A DNA stretch of 12,569 nucleotides from an uncultured Oscillospiraceae bacterium (GTDB lineage Bacteria; Bacillota; Clostridia; Oscillospirales; Ruminococcaceae), in contig CAKSEO010000064.1 of the NCBI GenBank assembly GCA_934446565.1, positions 1 through 12,569 on the forward strand, given 5' to 3'. This document shows, piece by piece, positions 6,944 through 12,569 of this stretch (position 1 is its first letter; each line of letters begins with the position of its first letter). A model generated the notes under the pieces. It saw only the letters and a program-made list of their open reading frames with translations. It was not told the origin of the DNA and searched no databases. A program made the position numbers and the translations under genes.

Positions 6944-7198
6944 TTACCATCTGGGGTGCTCATGCGGGCAGCAGGAATTCCGCTTCGCGGCGCGCAGCTC
7001 GACGTAACATCCGCATTTCTGGCAGGTGCCGCTGACTAGTGAATCACACAGGCGGCATTGCGAGAGCCTTGCTGTGTAGTCCTCCGGGGAGGCTTTCTGG
7101 GTAGCCGGGAGAGCCTCTATGCGCTGTTGTATAGCTTCCATGAGCTGTGATTCGTCGATATCCTGGAGCAGGCAGCGGCGGCAGGGCTTACGCTCCAT
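6944..7198 (-). CDS. DUF6171-type Cys-rich putative zinc-binding protein
   Basis: The 84-residue protein starts [11 protein letters not shown] and ends with a Cys-rich half, SQCRLCDSLVSGTCQKCGCYVELRAAKRNSCCPH. Cysteines are at 6, 9, 48, 51, 59, 62, 64, 76 and 77, with His 79 and 81. The CxxC pairs point to one or two zinc sites. This arrangement matches the DUF6171 family as I recall it; no function is established. The ATG at 7198 shares its A with the TGA stop of the arabinofuranosidase (TGATG), so translation is likely coupled. A GTG one codon earlier (7201) is possible. It ends at the shared terminator. Why it travels with a glycosidase is unclear. Confidence 0.8.
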   Translation of the reverse strand: MERKPCRRCLLQDIDESQLMEAIQQRIEALPATQKASPEDYTARLSQCRLCDSLVSGTCQKCGCYVELRAAKRNSCCPHEHPRW

Positions 7199-8676
7199 CA
7201 CAGCTTTATGGTGAGCGCGGCAACGGAGCAGGGCGGGAGTACTACTTCTGCTCTGCCGTCAGCGACGGTAACAGTGAGCGGCTTTATCGCCACTCTGTCA
7301 GGCTCGTCAAAGGTATTAAGCGCGTGCACCTCATCGGCAAGTATACGCCCCTCTGCGGACTGGATACCGGCAAACGCCGCAGCTATGTCCACCTTAAAGC
7401 TCTCGGTAAGCGAAGCATTCGACAGCGTTACGAACACATCGCCGTCGGCGTTGACGGAAGCGGACTGGCTGAGGGCGGGCACGCCCTCGGCTGCGCCGGA
7501 GTTCTGGATGTGGCTGTAGATCAGGTCGGAATCCTGGTGCTGCTTGTAGAGGTCGAAAACGTGGTAGGTCGGAGTCTTGATGGTCTTTGAGCCCTCGGTA
7601 AGCAGAATAGCCTGGAGTACGTTCACCGCCTGCGCGATGTTCGCCATCGGAATACGCGCGGAGTGCTGGTTGAAGATGTTCAGATTTATCGCTGCGACTA
7701 TTGCGTCGCGCATGGTGTTCTGCTGATAGAGGAATCCAGGGTTAGTTCCCGGCTCGACGTCGTACCAGGTGCCCCATTCGTCCACGATAAGACCTATCGT
7801 CTGTTCCGGGTCGTACTTGTCCATGATCTTGCTGTGGCGGGTCACAAGCTCCTCCATGTAAAGAGTACGGGAGATGGTATCGTAATACTCCTTTTCGTCG
7901 AACTCGGTAGAGCTTCCTTTATGACCCCAGTCTCCGGTAGGCAGAGTGTAGTAATGCAGGGATATTCCCTTGCAGTTCCACTGGCTGTTGAGGGTCTTCA
8001 TGATGGTATCTGTCCAGTTGTAGTCGGCGGCATTCGGACCGCAGGCAATTTTGAATAGCTCGTTTCCGCTGTAGTTGCGGCAGAATGTAGCGTACCGGCG
8101 GTAGGTGTCCGCATAGTATTCCGGAGTCATTGAGCCTCCGCAGCCCCAGCTTTCATTGCCTATGCCGAGGTACTTGAGCTTCCAGGGCTGCTCCCTGCCG
8201 TTGCGCTTACGCAGCTCTGCCATGGGGGAAACGCCGTCGAAGGTCATGTATTCCACCCAGTTGGACAGCTCCTCGACGGTGCCGCTGCCTACGTTGCCGC
8301 TTATGTACGGCTCGCAGCCGACAAGCTCGCAGAAACGCATGAATTCGTGAGTACCGAAGCTGTTGTCTTCGACAACGCCGCCCCAGTTGGTGTTGACCAT
8401 CTTTTTGCGCTGGGATTTGTCGCCGATACCGTCGCGCCAGTGGTATTCATCGGCAAAGCAGCCGCCTGGCCAGCGCAGTACCGGGAGCTTTATCTGCTTG
8501 AAAGCGTCGATGACATCCTTGCGGTAGCCCTCGATGTTGGGTATATCGCTGTTTTCGCCGACGTAAATTCCGTCGTAAATGCAGCGGCCGAGATGCTCGG
8601 AGAAATTTCCGTAGATCTCGCGGTTGATGTGGGACTTTTTCTCAAGCGGGTTTAATGTAAGGTGGAGAGTGTTCAT
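7198..8676 (-). CDS. abfA: Intracellular alpha-L-arabinofuranosidase, glycoside hydrolase family 51
   Basis: The 492-residue enzyme is predicted to release terminal L-arabinofuranose from arabinan or arabinoxylan oligosaccharides with retention of configuration. The GH51 catalytic barrel is seen through [19 protein letters not shown] (67-85), the acid/base E175 in [15 protein letters not shown] (241-244), and the nucleophile E300 in [12 protein letters not shown]-terminal beta domain follows. The length is typical of the family. It has no signal peptide, so it acts in the cytoplasm on imported oligosaccharides. The ATG at 8676 is preferred over one at 8694: AAAGGA sits 9 bases before the former. 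It is divergent from an AraC-family gene, its probable regulator, and overlaps the next gene by one base. No sugar transporter is in the window. Confidence 0.95.
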   Translation of the reverse strand: MNTLHLTLNPLEKKSHINREIYGNFSEHLGRCIYDGIYVGENSDIPNIEGYRKDVIDAFKQIKLPVLRWPGGCFADEYHWRDGIGDKSQRKKMVNTNWGGVVEDNSFGTHEFMRFCELVGCEPYISGNVGSGTVEELSNWVEYMTFDGVSPMAELRKRNGREQPWKLKYLGIGNESWGCGGSMTPEYYADTYRRYATFCRNYSGNELFKIACGPNAADYNWTDTIMKTLNSQWNCKGISLHYYTLPTGDWGHKGSSTEFDEKEYYDTISRTLYMEELVTRHSKIMDKYDPEQTIGLIVDEWGTWYDVEPGTNPGFLYQQNTMRDAIVAAINLNIFNQHSARIPMANIAQAVNVLQAILLTEGSKTIKTPTYHVFDLYKQHQDSDLIYSHIQNSGAAEGVPALSQSASVNADGDVFVTLSNASLTESFKVDIAAAFAGIQSAEGRILADEVHALNTFDEPDRVAIKPLTVTVADGRAEVVLPPCSVAALTIKL

Positions 8677-8713
8677 AATAAAATATCCTTTCATGGCTTA
8701 TTTTGCTGATTTG

Positions 8714-8742
8714 ATTATAACAGATTGACAGCGGCATTTCAA
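8714..8742 (-). promoter_or_regulatory. Promoter of the arabinofuranosidase operon
   Basis: Read leftward, TTGAAA (8742-8737) and TATAAT (8719-8714) are separated by 17 bases. Transcription would begin near 8707, with a leader of about 30 bases. This promoter interleaves with the araC promoter on the other strand. Confidence 0.78.
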
Positions 8743-8753
8743 TGATGTATAAT
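8725..8753 (+). promoter_or_regulatory. Consensus promoter of the araC-family gene
   Basis: TTGACA (8725-8730) and TATAAT (8748-8753) are perfect and 17 bases apart. Transcription would begin near 8760. Its -35 lies in the spacer of the leftward promoter, and the leftward -35 lies in its own spacer, so two polymerases could not occupy both at once. Confidence 0.88.
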
Positions 8754-8769
8754 ATCAATAAACTGATAT
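8752..8769. promoter_or_regulatory. Dyad over the araC transcription start (candidate operator)
   Basis: ATATCA (8752-8757) and TGATAT (8764-8769) form a perfect inverted repeat around ATAAAC. It overlaps the last bases of the -10 box and the predicted start. The position suits repression. AraC-type proteins more often bind direct repeats, so the binding factor is uncertain. Confidence 0.4.
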
Positions 8770-8790
8770 ATCGTACTATTGGAGGAAAAT

Positions 8791-9561
8791 ATGAAGCTTC
8801 ACGCAATGGGAATAGGCTACCGGCACGATGAAAATTTCCGCATACTTCGCCCGGAGGGTTCCGGCGATAATCTGCTTGTGATATTCCGTACTCCCGCGTT
8901 TGTGGTTGTTGATAATGCGCGGGTGGAGCTTCCGGCGGATTCCGCGGTTCTGTATAAAAAATCCGCCCTGCAAGATTACGGGGCGGTCGGCGTCGGATAT
9001 GTAAACGACTGGGTGCATTTTGAGTGCGATGAAACTGATACATTCTTTGAGCGCCTGGGAATACGATTTGGTCAGCCAGTATACGGAGTTCCGATCTCAG
9101 TCGGGAACATTCTTGAACTGCTGAAGCTTGAAAACGTATCAGATACGCCGAAAAATCGTGAGTGCACCGGGCTGCTGCTTCGGCTGCTCATAGCGGAGGT
9201 TTTCGGCGGTGGGAGCGGCGCGGCGGTTTCTCCGCACAGTGACGGGCTGCGCCGTCTGCGCGCGGAGATATATGGAAGTCCTGCAAAAAACTACACGATA
9301 GAAGGACTTGCGGCGCAACTGTCGCTGAGCGCGTCCTACTTCCAGACGCTGTACCGCGCGGAATTCGGCGTAAGCTGCTACGAGGACGTATTGCGTGCAA
9401 GAACCGGGCTTGCGGAATATTACCTTGCCAATACGGACATGCAGGTGCGGGAGATATCAGCGCTGTGCGGATTTGAAAACGATGTGCACTTTATGCGGCA
9501 GTTCAGGAAACGCACCGGGCTGACGGCGCTTGATTACCGCCGCCGGGCTAAGGGGCTGTAG
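8791..9561 (+). CDS. AraC-family transcriptional regulator
   Basis: The 256-residue protein has an N-terminal part (about 1-110) consistent with a small cupin-like AraC ligand domain, a short linker, and a C-terminal double helix-turn-helix. The first HTH is at about 169-193 (TIEGLAAQLSLSASYFQTLYRAEFG). The second is at about 218-243 (QVREISALCGFENDVHFMRQFRKRTG), ending with the family's Y-R-R tail. GGAGG (8781-8785) precedes the ATG at 8791; the upstream in-frame TTG (8779) overlaps that site. It is divergent from the GH51 gene and most likely controls it in response to a pentose or arabino-oligosaccharide; the ligand is inferred from the neighbour only. Its stop lies 2 bp from the stop of the leftward gene beyond, with no terminator between. 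Confidence 0.92.
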   Translation: MKLHAMGIGYRHDENFRILRPEGSGDNLLVIFRTPAFVVVDNARVELPADSAVLYKKSALQDYGAVGVGYVNDWVHFECDETDTFFERLGIRFGQPVYGVPISVGNILELLKLENVSDTPKNRECTGLLLRLLIAEVFGGGSGAAVSPHSDGLRRLRAEIYGSPAKNYTIEGLAAQLSLSASYFQTLYRAEFGVSCYEDVLRARTGLAEYYLANTDMQVREISALCGFENDVHFMRQFRKRTGLTALDYRRRAKGL

Positions 9562-9563
9562 GC

Positions 9564-10094
9564 TCAGCAGAGCGTGTAGGGTGTGCGGTTGATACGGGCG
9601 AGCATGCTCTTGGTCATGTAGAGCTTGTGGGTGCGACCGGTAGGGTCTGCGTAGTAAGTCAGGCGGGTGGACATGCGGCTTGCAGGCACTTCGACGCGCA
9701 GAGTGAGGTCTTTCATATGGAGCACCAGTTTCTTGTAAACCTTGAGCAGGCAGGCGGGGCACTCTACAAACGTGCCGTCGATGGTGGAAAAACCGCTGGT
9801 TATGTAGAGCTTTCCGCGTTTCAGGCAGAGATCCTTTGTTCTGGTAGAGTAGCTTGCTTCAATTACGCAGCCCGCGTTCGCGTTGTAGCAGCCCAGCGGG
9901 AGGTTTTCGTCGATCTCTCCGGCTGCGGGCAGGTAGAAGTAATAGTGGGAGCAGCGGCTGTCAATAATGGAGGTGTCGCCGGAAACGATCTTGTTGCCGT
10001 TCTGCTTCAAGATAACGCAGCCCATGTTGACTGCGATCTGTGCGAGCTGTGTGAATACCTCGCGTTCCATATAGTAGGTCATCTGTTTTCCCAT
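9564..10094 (-). CDS. Conserved-looking hypothetical protein, function unknown
   Basis: I do not recognise this 176-residue protein. It appears real: the ATG at 10094 has AAAGGAAG 8 bases upstream, the frame is long, and the neighbours do not overlap it. It has no signal peptide or membrane segment. It has a helical start (MTYYMEREVFTQLAQIAVNMGCVIL), then beta-rich segments with a Tyr/His cluster SRCSHYYFYLP (46-56). Repeated NAN/GC elements follow, then ECPACLLKVYKKLVLHMKDLTLRVEVP. Cys residues are at 26, 48, 69, 76, 90, 112, 115 and 176, with one CPAC pair; four or more could bind metal, but no known finger is matched. It meets the AraC gene tail to tail. No clear promoter is seen, though tandem 10-bp repeats lie upstream (10150-10173). 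Confidence 0.75.
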   Translation of the reverse strand: MGKQMTYYMEREVFTQLAQIAVNMGCVILKQNGNKIVSGDTSIIDSRCSHYYFYLPAAGEIDENLPLGCYNANAGCVIEASYSTRTKDLCLKRGKLYITSGFSTIDGTFVECPACLLKVYKKLVLHMKDLTLRVEVPASRMSTRLTYYADPTGRTHKLYMTKSMLARINRTPYTLC

Positions 10095-10149
10095 GTGTTG
10101 TGCTTCCTTTCAGTAAGTTCAGATTTCCGCGCTGGTTTAGTCAGAATGC

Positions 10150-10173
10150 GGTGATATGCGCGGGGTGATATGC
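10150..10173. repeat. Tandem direct repeat GGTGATATGC upstream of two divergent genes
   Basis: Two exact copies of GGTGATATGC (10150-10159 and 10164-10173) are 14 bases apart. They lie between the hypothetical gene (leftward) and queT (rightward), about 56 bases upstream of the hypothetical's ATG. A spacing of 14 is not a whole helical turn. They could be paired protein sites or chance. Confidence 0.5.
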
Positions 10174-10195
10174 TGATTTTTATTCAAAAAGGGTA

Positions 10196-10224
10196 TTGCA
10201 ATTTTGCGGGGAATGTGCTATCAT
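10196..10224 (+). promoter_or_regulatory. Promoter of the queT transcript
   Basis: TTGCAA (10196-10201) and TATCAT (10219-10224) are 17 bases apart. Transcription would begin near 10231, placing the hairpin and the riboswitch wholly inside the leader. Confidence 0.68.
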
Positions 10225-10230
10225 ATATCA

Positions 10231-10244
10231 GTGCCATAAGGCAC
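10231..10244 (+). promoter_or_regulatory. Short hairpin at the predicted 5' end of the queT leader
   Basis: GTGCC (10231-10235) pairs with GGCAC (10240-10244) around ATAA. It falls at the predicted transcription start, so the message may begin with this stem. A stabilising 5' stem is one reading; it is not part of the known preQ1-I fold. Confidence 0.5.
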
Positions 10245-10256
10245 CTAAAATCAAAT

Positions 10257-10297
10257 ACGGTGTTTTCTTTGTCCAACCACCGTTAAAAAACAAGGAG
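10257..10297 (+). promoter_or_regulatory. preQ1-I-like riboswitch controlling queT translation
   Basis: ACGGTG (10257-10262) pairs exactly with CACCGT (10278-10283) to form P1. The loop carries TTC then TTG, and the tail reads TAAAAAACAAGG. By comparison with the known preQ1-I consensus, the loop bases TTG (10269-10271) would pair with CAA (10291-10293) to form P2, where Bacillus-type members use UAG with CUA. The A-rich strand between P1 and P2 (10284-10290) matches the family. P2 overlaps the ribosome site AAGGAG (10292-10297), so binding of preQ1 should block translation. The next gene is a queuosine-precursor permease, which agrees. Confidence 0.88.
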
Positions 10298-10304
10298 TTT
10301 TTTT

Positions 10305-10841
10305 ATGCCTAAAAATGAGATCTTCCAGACCAAGAACCTTGTACGCCTGGCGCTTGTCGCTGCGCTGTACGCCGCCCTTACCCTCGCGCTTCCGGGACTT
10401 AGCTTCGGCGCGATCCAGTTCCGATTTTCCGAAATACTGGTGCTTCTTTGCTTTTATCGCAAGGATTACAGCATTTCGCTGATACTCGGCTGCTTCATCG
10501 CCAACTGCTTCAGCCCTATGGCGCTTATGGATATGGTATTCGGTACGCTGGCAACTGCCATCGCGGTTATACCGATGTTCTATATCAGGAATATCTGGGT
10601 GGCTTCTCTGCTTCCTGTTGTGAGCAACGGTATCATCATTGCGATAGAGCTGCTCGTCTGCTACGGAAGTGAGCCGCCGGTGTGGTTCAACATGCTGACT
10701 GTAGGCGCTGGCGAGCTTGTGGTAGTCACCGTTATCGGGTGCGTTCTGTTCAAGTTCGTGTTCGAGCGCAGCAGCAGACTGATGAACGTCATCGGTGCAA
10801 ACAAGCCGAACTATTTCAAGAAAAAGCCGGCTGAGATCTGA
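10305..10841 (+). CDS. queT: QueT family queuosine-precursor ECF transporter substrate-binding (S) component
   Basis: The 178-residue membrane protein has about six hydrophobic segments (near 12-30, 42-60, 64-80, 83-96, 99-119, 131-152). The stretch AIQFRFSEILVLLCFYRKD (36-54) is characteristic of the QueT (DUF988) family, the substrate-binding partner of energy-coupling-factor transporters that import preQ1 or related queuosine precursors. Its EcfA/EcfT partners are not in this window and may be shared. AAGGAG ends 7 bases before the ATG at 10305 and is sequestered in the riboswitch fold. It stands alone between its own promoter and a terminator. The C-terminal Lys-rich tail is unremarkable. 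Confidence 0.88.
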   Translation: MPKNEIFQTKNLVRLALVAALYAALTLALPGLSFGAIQFRFSEILVLLCFYRKDYSISLILGCFIANCFSPMALMDMVFGTLATAIAVIPMFYIRNIWVASLLPVVSNGIIIAIELLVCYGSEPPVWFNMLTVGAGELVVVTVIGCVLFKFVFERSSRLMNVIGANKPNYFKKKPAEI

Positions 10842-10854
10842 TATTTTATTAAAG

Positions 10855-10882
10855 AACCTCTCCTGTCTGGGGAGGTTTTTTA
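10855..10882. terminator. Terminator of queT, possibly shared with the leftward operon
   Basis: AACCTCTCC (10855-10863) pairs with GGGGAGGTT (10869-10877), with one G-T pair, around TGTCT. A T tract follows rightward. The leftward continuation (CTTTAATAA) is less T-rich, so stopping of the YgjP-like gene's transcript here is plausible but weaker. Confidence 0.88.
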
Positions 10883-10887
10883 TTTGC

Positions 10888-11568
10888 TCATTTCAGGAGG
10901 GAGTTCCATTTTCGGTATTCCGGAAAGTGCTCGTCAAGGAATGCGTAGAACCGCGCGGAATGGTCGTGGTGCCAATAGTGGGCGTATTCGTGCCAGACCA
11001 CCGAAAGTACGGTCTGCCTCGGGTATGGCGCCAGACGGATGTTCAGGGATATGTGCCCTTTGGCAGGAGTGCAGCTACCCCAGCGGGTCTTCATGTCCTT
11101 TATCGTGATGACTGTGGGAGGCGGCGTCAGCCCGGAATTTATCAGGGCTTCCCGCACATCGGCGCTCAGCGTTCGGCAAATTTCGACAAAATTGTCTGCG
11201 TTCCACTTTTGAAGGAGTTCTTGAGTCCTTTCGGGGAAACGTGTAAAAACCCGCATTTCGTCCTGTTCCAGAACGGCGCATTCACGTCCGCTGGAAATAA
11301 CGCGCACAGGATATTCCTTTCCCAGCCAACGGAAAACATCTGCGTGTATGTCGGAATGCTCGTTGCGCGAGCTTATCCGCTGCTGTGCGCGCCTGATGAA
11401 ATCCTGCTCGGAAATGATGAACTGCTCTATGCGCTGTACACTCACCCGGGGGTTTGCTGAAATGCGCAGGGAGCCGTCCTCCTTAACACGGAGGTTTATA
11501 TTTTTGACGGGCTTGCGGATGAGCTCGTAGAGCACTTCGCTGCCGTCGGGGAATTTCAGATCGGTCAT
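10888..11568 (-). CDS. YgjP-like (M48-related, DUF45) metalloprotein
   Basis: The 226-residue protein has the hallmark pattern of the YgjP/SprT-like group. MKTRWGSCTPAKGHISLNIRL (159-179) is followed by the zinc motif HEYAH (193-197), with a likely third ligand H203 in HHDHSARF. The N-terminal half is a beta-rich domain typical of the family (IRKPVKNINLRVKEDGSLRISAN). Members are annotated as metallopeptidases, and the Escherichia coli homologue has been described as acting on UTP, so the true substrate here is open. Its ATG (11568) overlaps the stop of the upstream SGNH gene as ATGA, and no strong ribosome site precedes it, so it is probably translated by coupling. Cytoplasmic; no signal peptide. 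Confidence 0.9.
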   Translation of the reverse strand: MTDLKFPDGSEVLYELIRKPVKNINLRVKEDGSLRISANPRVSVQRIEQFIISEQDFIRRAQQRISSRNEHSDIHADVFRWLGKEYPVRVISSGRECAVLEQDEMRVFTRFPERTQELLQKWNADNFVEICRTLSADVREALINSGLTPPPTVITIKDMKTRWGSCTPAKGHISLNIRLAPYPRQTVLSVVWHEYAHYWHHDHSARFYAFLDEHFPEYRKWNSLLK

Positions 11569-12203
11569 TCAAGAATGTACTTTTTAACCAGGGGATAGAT
11601 CGAACGGTATCCGTTCTCGTTGATATGCATGCCCTCTATCGTGTATTCGGCGCGAAGATCGCCGTTTTCATCTTTCAGCGGGGCGTTTACGTCGATGTAG
11701 CTTGCGCCGAAACGTTTTGCCAGCTTTTTCACCTCGGCGTTTGCGCGGGTGATCTTCTCGTTGCTGCGTATCAGCAGACAAGGTTTCATCTCCGGTGTTG
11801 CGGCGTTGTAGTTCACGGGGTAATATGCCATGAGGTACAGTTTTACGCCGGGAACAGCCTTCGTTACCTTGTCGAGTATCAGCGCGTAGTTGGACATTAT
11901 CTGCTCCATGCTGCGGGAAGCGTCGCTGAGGTCGTTTGTGCCGATGTTTATAAAGAGCTTTTTCGGCGCAAGGTCTATTATGCAAGTGTCAACAGCCGCT
12001 ATCAGCTCGTCAGTGATGAATCCGCCCACTCCGCGGTTGTAAACAGTCACAGGGAGCTTGTCCTCCTCGGCGAATTTTTCCACCGGGAACATTTCCATAA
12101 GTGATGAGCCGGCGAAAAGCACACAGCCTTTTTCTGCCGTAAGATTCAGCTTGCCATATCGTTCAAGCTTGTATTCTTTTGTCCATATGATTTCTTCACT
12201 CAT
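11565..12203 (-). CDS. SGNH/GDSL-family hydrolase
   Basis: The 212-residue protein is predicted to be a serine esterase or acyl hydrolase of the SGNH fold. Block I reads FAGSSLMEMF (30-39), with Ser34 as nucleophile and Ser in place of the usual Asp of GDS. Block II is NRGVGG (56-61), block III GTND (88-91), and block V EGMHINENGY (190-199) with catalytic His193; the residue three before it is Glu rather than Asp. No signal peptide is seen, so it is cytoplasmic, unlike secreted carbohydrate esterases. GAGG lies about 8 bases before the ATG. It is first in a two-gene operon with the YgjP-like gene. The substrate is unknown. Confidence 0.9.
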   Translation of the reverse strand: MSEEIIWTKEYKLERYGKLNLTAEKGCVLFAGSSLMEMFPVEKFAEEDKLPVTVYNRGVGGFITDELIAAVDTCIIDLAPKKLFINIGTNDLSDASRSMEQIMSNYALILDKVTKAVPGVKLYLMAYYPVNYNAATPEMKPCLLIRSNEKITRANAEVKKLAKRFGASYIDVNAPLKDENGDLRAEYTIEGMHINENGYRSIYPLVKKYILE

Positions 12204-12241
12204 TTTTTATACCTCAACTGATAATAGAGAACTGTTAATTT

Positions 12242-12270
12242 ATTATATCACCATAACGATAAAAAGTCAA
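12242..12270 (-). promoter_or_regulatory. Sigma-A promoter of the SGNH-YgjP operon
   Basis: Read leftward, TTGACT (12270-12265) and TATAAT (12247-12242) are 17 bases apart. Transcription would begin near 12235, giving a leader of about 32 bases before the ATG. Confidence 0.85.
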
Positions 12271-12516
12271 TGATAAATGTTGGTATATGTAAATTAAATA
12301 GAAAATTTTTTCTTTTTTGAGTTAATTCATCAAGTGAAATAAAACGTGGAAATATACAGCGACAGATACTGGGGTAACAAAGCAGATTGATTCTGCTGAT
12401 CGTAGGCAAGGCTTTAAAATGGTGTATGATAATTAGAACAACTCAAGCTATAAGAGAGAGGATGAGATTTTTCGGTTTTGCGGTCAAATATACAGCAAAC
12501 ATAAAATCTTAGTTCA
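12271..12516. other. Region without a recognisable gene
   Basis: Both strands are AT-rich with frequent stops. The only items seen are a small hairpin AGCAGA/TCTGCT (12381-12397) and a 16-codon frame at 12462-12512 that starts directly against a purine-rich GAGAGAGG. I see no convincing promoter, RNA gene or repeat. Confidence 0.55.
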
Positions 12517-12552
12517 ACAAAGCAAAACGCCCGTTCCAATCAGGGACGGGCG
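12517..12552 (-). terminator. Terminator of a leftward gene lying beyond the window
   Basis: CGCCCGTTCC (12528-12537) pairs with GGGACGGGCG (12543-12552) with one mismatch-tolerant G-T pair, around AATCA. Read leftward, the stem is followed by TTTTGCTTTGTT, a T-rich tail. Read rightward, it is followed by AGAAAAATC, which would not terminate. The gene it serves should lie to the right of base 12569. Confidence 0.75.
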
Positions 12553-12569
12553 AGAAAAATCGGATTGTT

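Noticed and set aside
7663..8655. Rightward frames opposite the arabinofuranosidase gene
   Set aside because: The leftward frame carries complete GH51 catalytic motifs; the opposite frames have no ribosome sites or recognisable domains.
9627..10154. Rightward 175-codon frame opposite the hypothetical gene
   Set aside because: It lacks a good ribosome site and would run through the leader of the leftward gene, whereas the leftward frame has AAAGGAAG at the right distance. Some doubt remains because neither product is recognised.
10795..11460. Rightward 221-codon frame opposite the YgjP-like gene
   Set aside because: It overlaps the end of queT and its terminator, and the opposite strand has clear WGSC and HEYAH motifs.
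12462..12512. 16-codon frame MRFFGFAVKYTANIKS near the right end
   Set aside because: The purine-rich stretch touches the start codon with no spacing, no promoter is convincing, and a terminator for the other strand lies just beyond.

Overview
The window looks like chromosomal DNA of a Gram-positive gut- or rumen-type Clostridia bacterium (Bacillota). An Oscillospiraceae/Ruminococcus-like host is my best guess. The reasons are moderate GC, strong AGGAGG-type ribosome sites, near-consensus sigma-A promoters, a DUF6171 Cys-rich protein, a QueT-family queuosine-precursor permease behind a preQ1-type leader, an intracellular GH51 arabinofuranosidase and a MacB-like fused ABC exporter. The genus call is inference. 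I see no phage, transposase, CRISPR or plasmid genes, and most of the window reads as ordinary core or near-core DNA.

Layout, left to right. (1) 1-97: the 3' part of a tRNA-Trp with its terminator. (2) 250-1935: a secreted beta-solenoid-like protein of unknown role. (3) 2066-2539: a GNAT acetyltransferase behind a perfect TTGACA-N17-TATAAT promoter, ending in a long hairpin. (4) 2585-2905: a gene-poor stretch with a cluster of GTTGAAAA-type inverted repeats that runs into the 3' end of a small leftward membrane PH-domain protein (2884-3234), which appears to lack the end of its domain. (5) 3335-6901: a MarR regulator and a 986-residue ABC ATPase-permease fusion in one operon, with a long-armed dyad just upstream of the promoter. 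The exporter has a very large extracytoplasmic domain with nested internal repeats. (6) 6944-8676: a leftward operon of arabinofuranosidase and DUF6171 genes with overlapping stop and start. It is divergent from an AraC-family regulator (8791-9561), and the two promoters interleave. (7) 9564-10094: an unrecognised leftward gene meeting the AraC gene tail to tail with 2 bp between stops. (8) 10196-10882: promoter, 5' hairpin, preQ1-I-like riboswitch, queT, terminator. (9) 10888-12203: a leftward two-gene operon of an SGNH hydrolase and a YgjP-like WGSC/HExxH metalloprotein with ATGA overlap, behind a TTGACT-N17-TATAAT promoter. (10) 12271-12569: no gene seen, ending in a terminator for a leftward gene outside the window.

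How the genes may work together: the AraC regulator probably controls the arabinofuranosidase that removes arabinose from imported arabino-oligosaccharides. The MarR regulator probably controls the exporter. The riboswitch probably shuts off QueT synthesis when preQ1 is plentiful. These links rest on gene order and promoter geometry and were not tested.

I did not find a clear undescribed system. The best candidates for a second look are the nested repeats in the ABC exporter, the GTTGAAAA repeat cluster, the interleaved arabinofuranosidase/araC promoters with a dyad over the start of transcription, and the unrecognised gene at 9564-10094.
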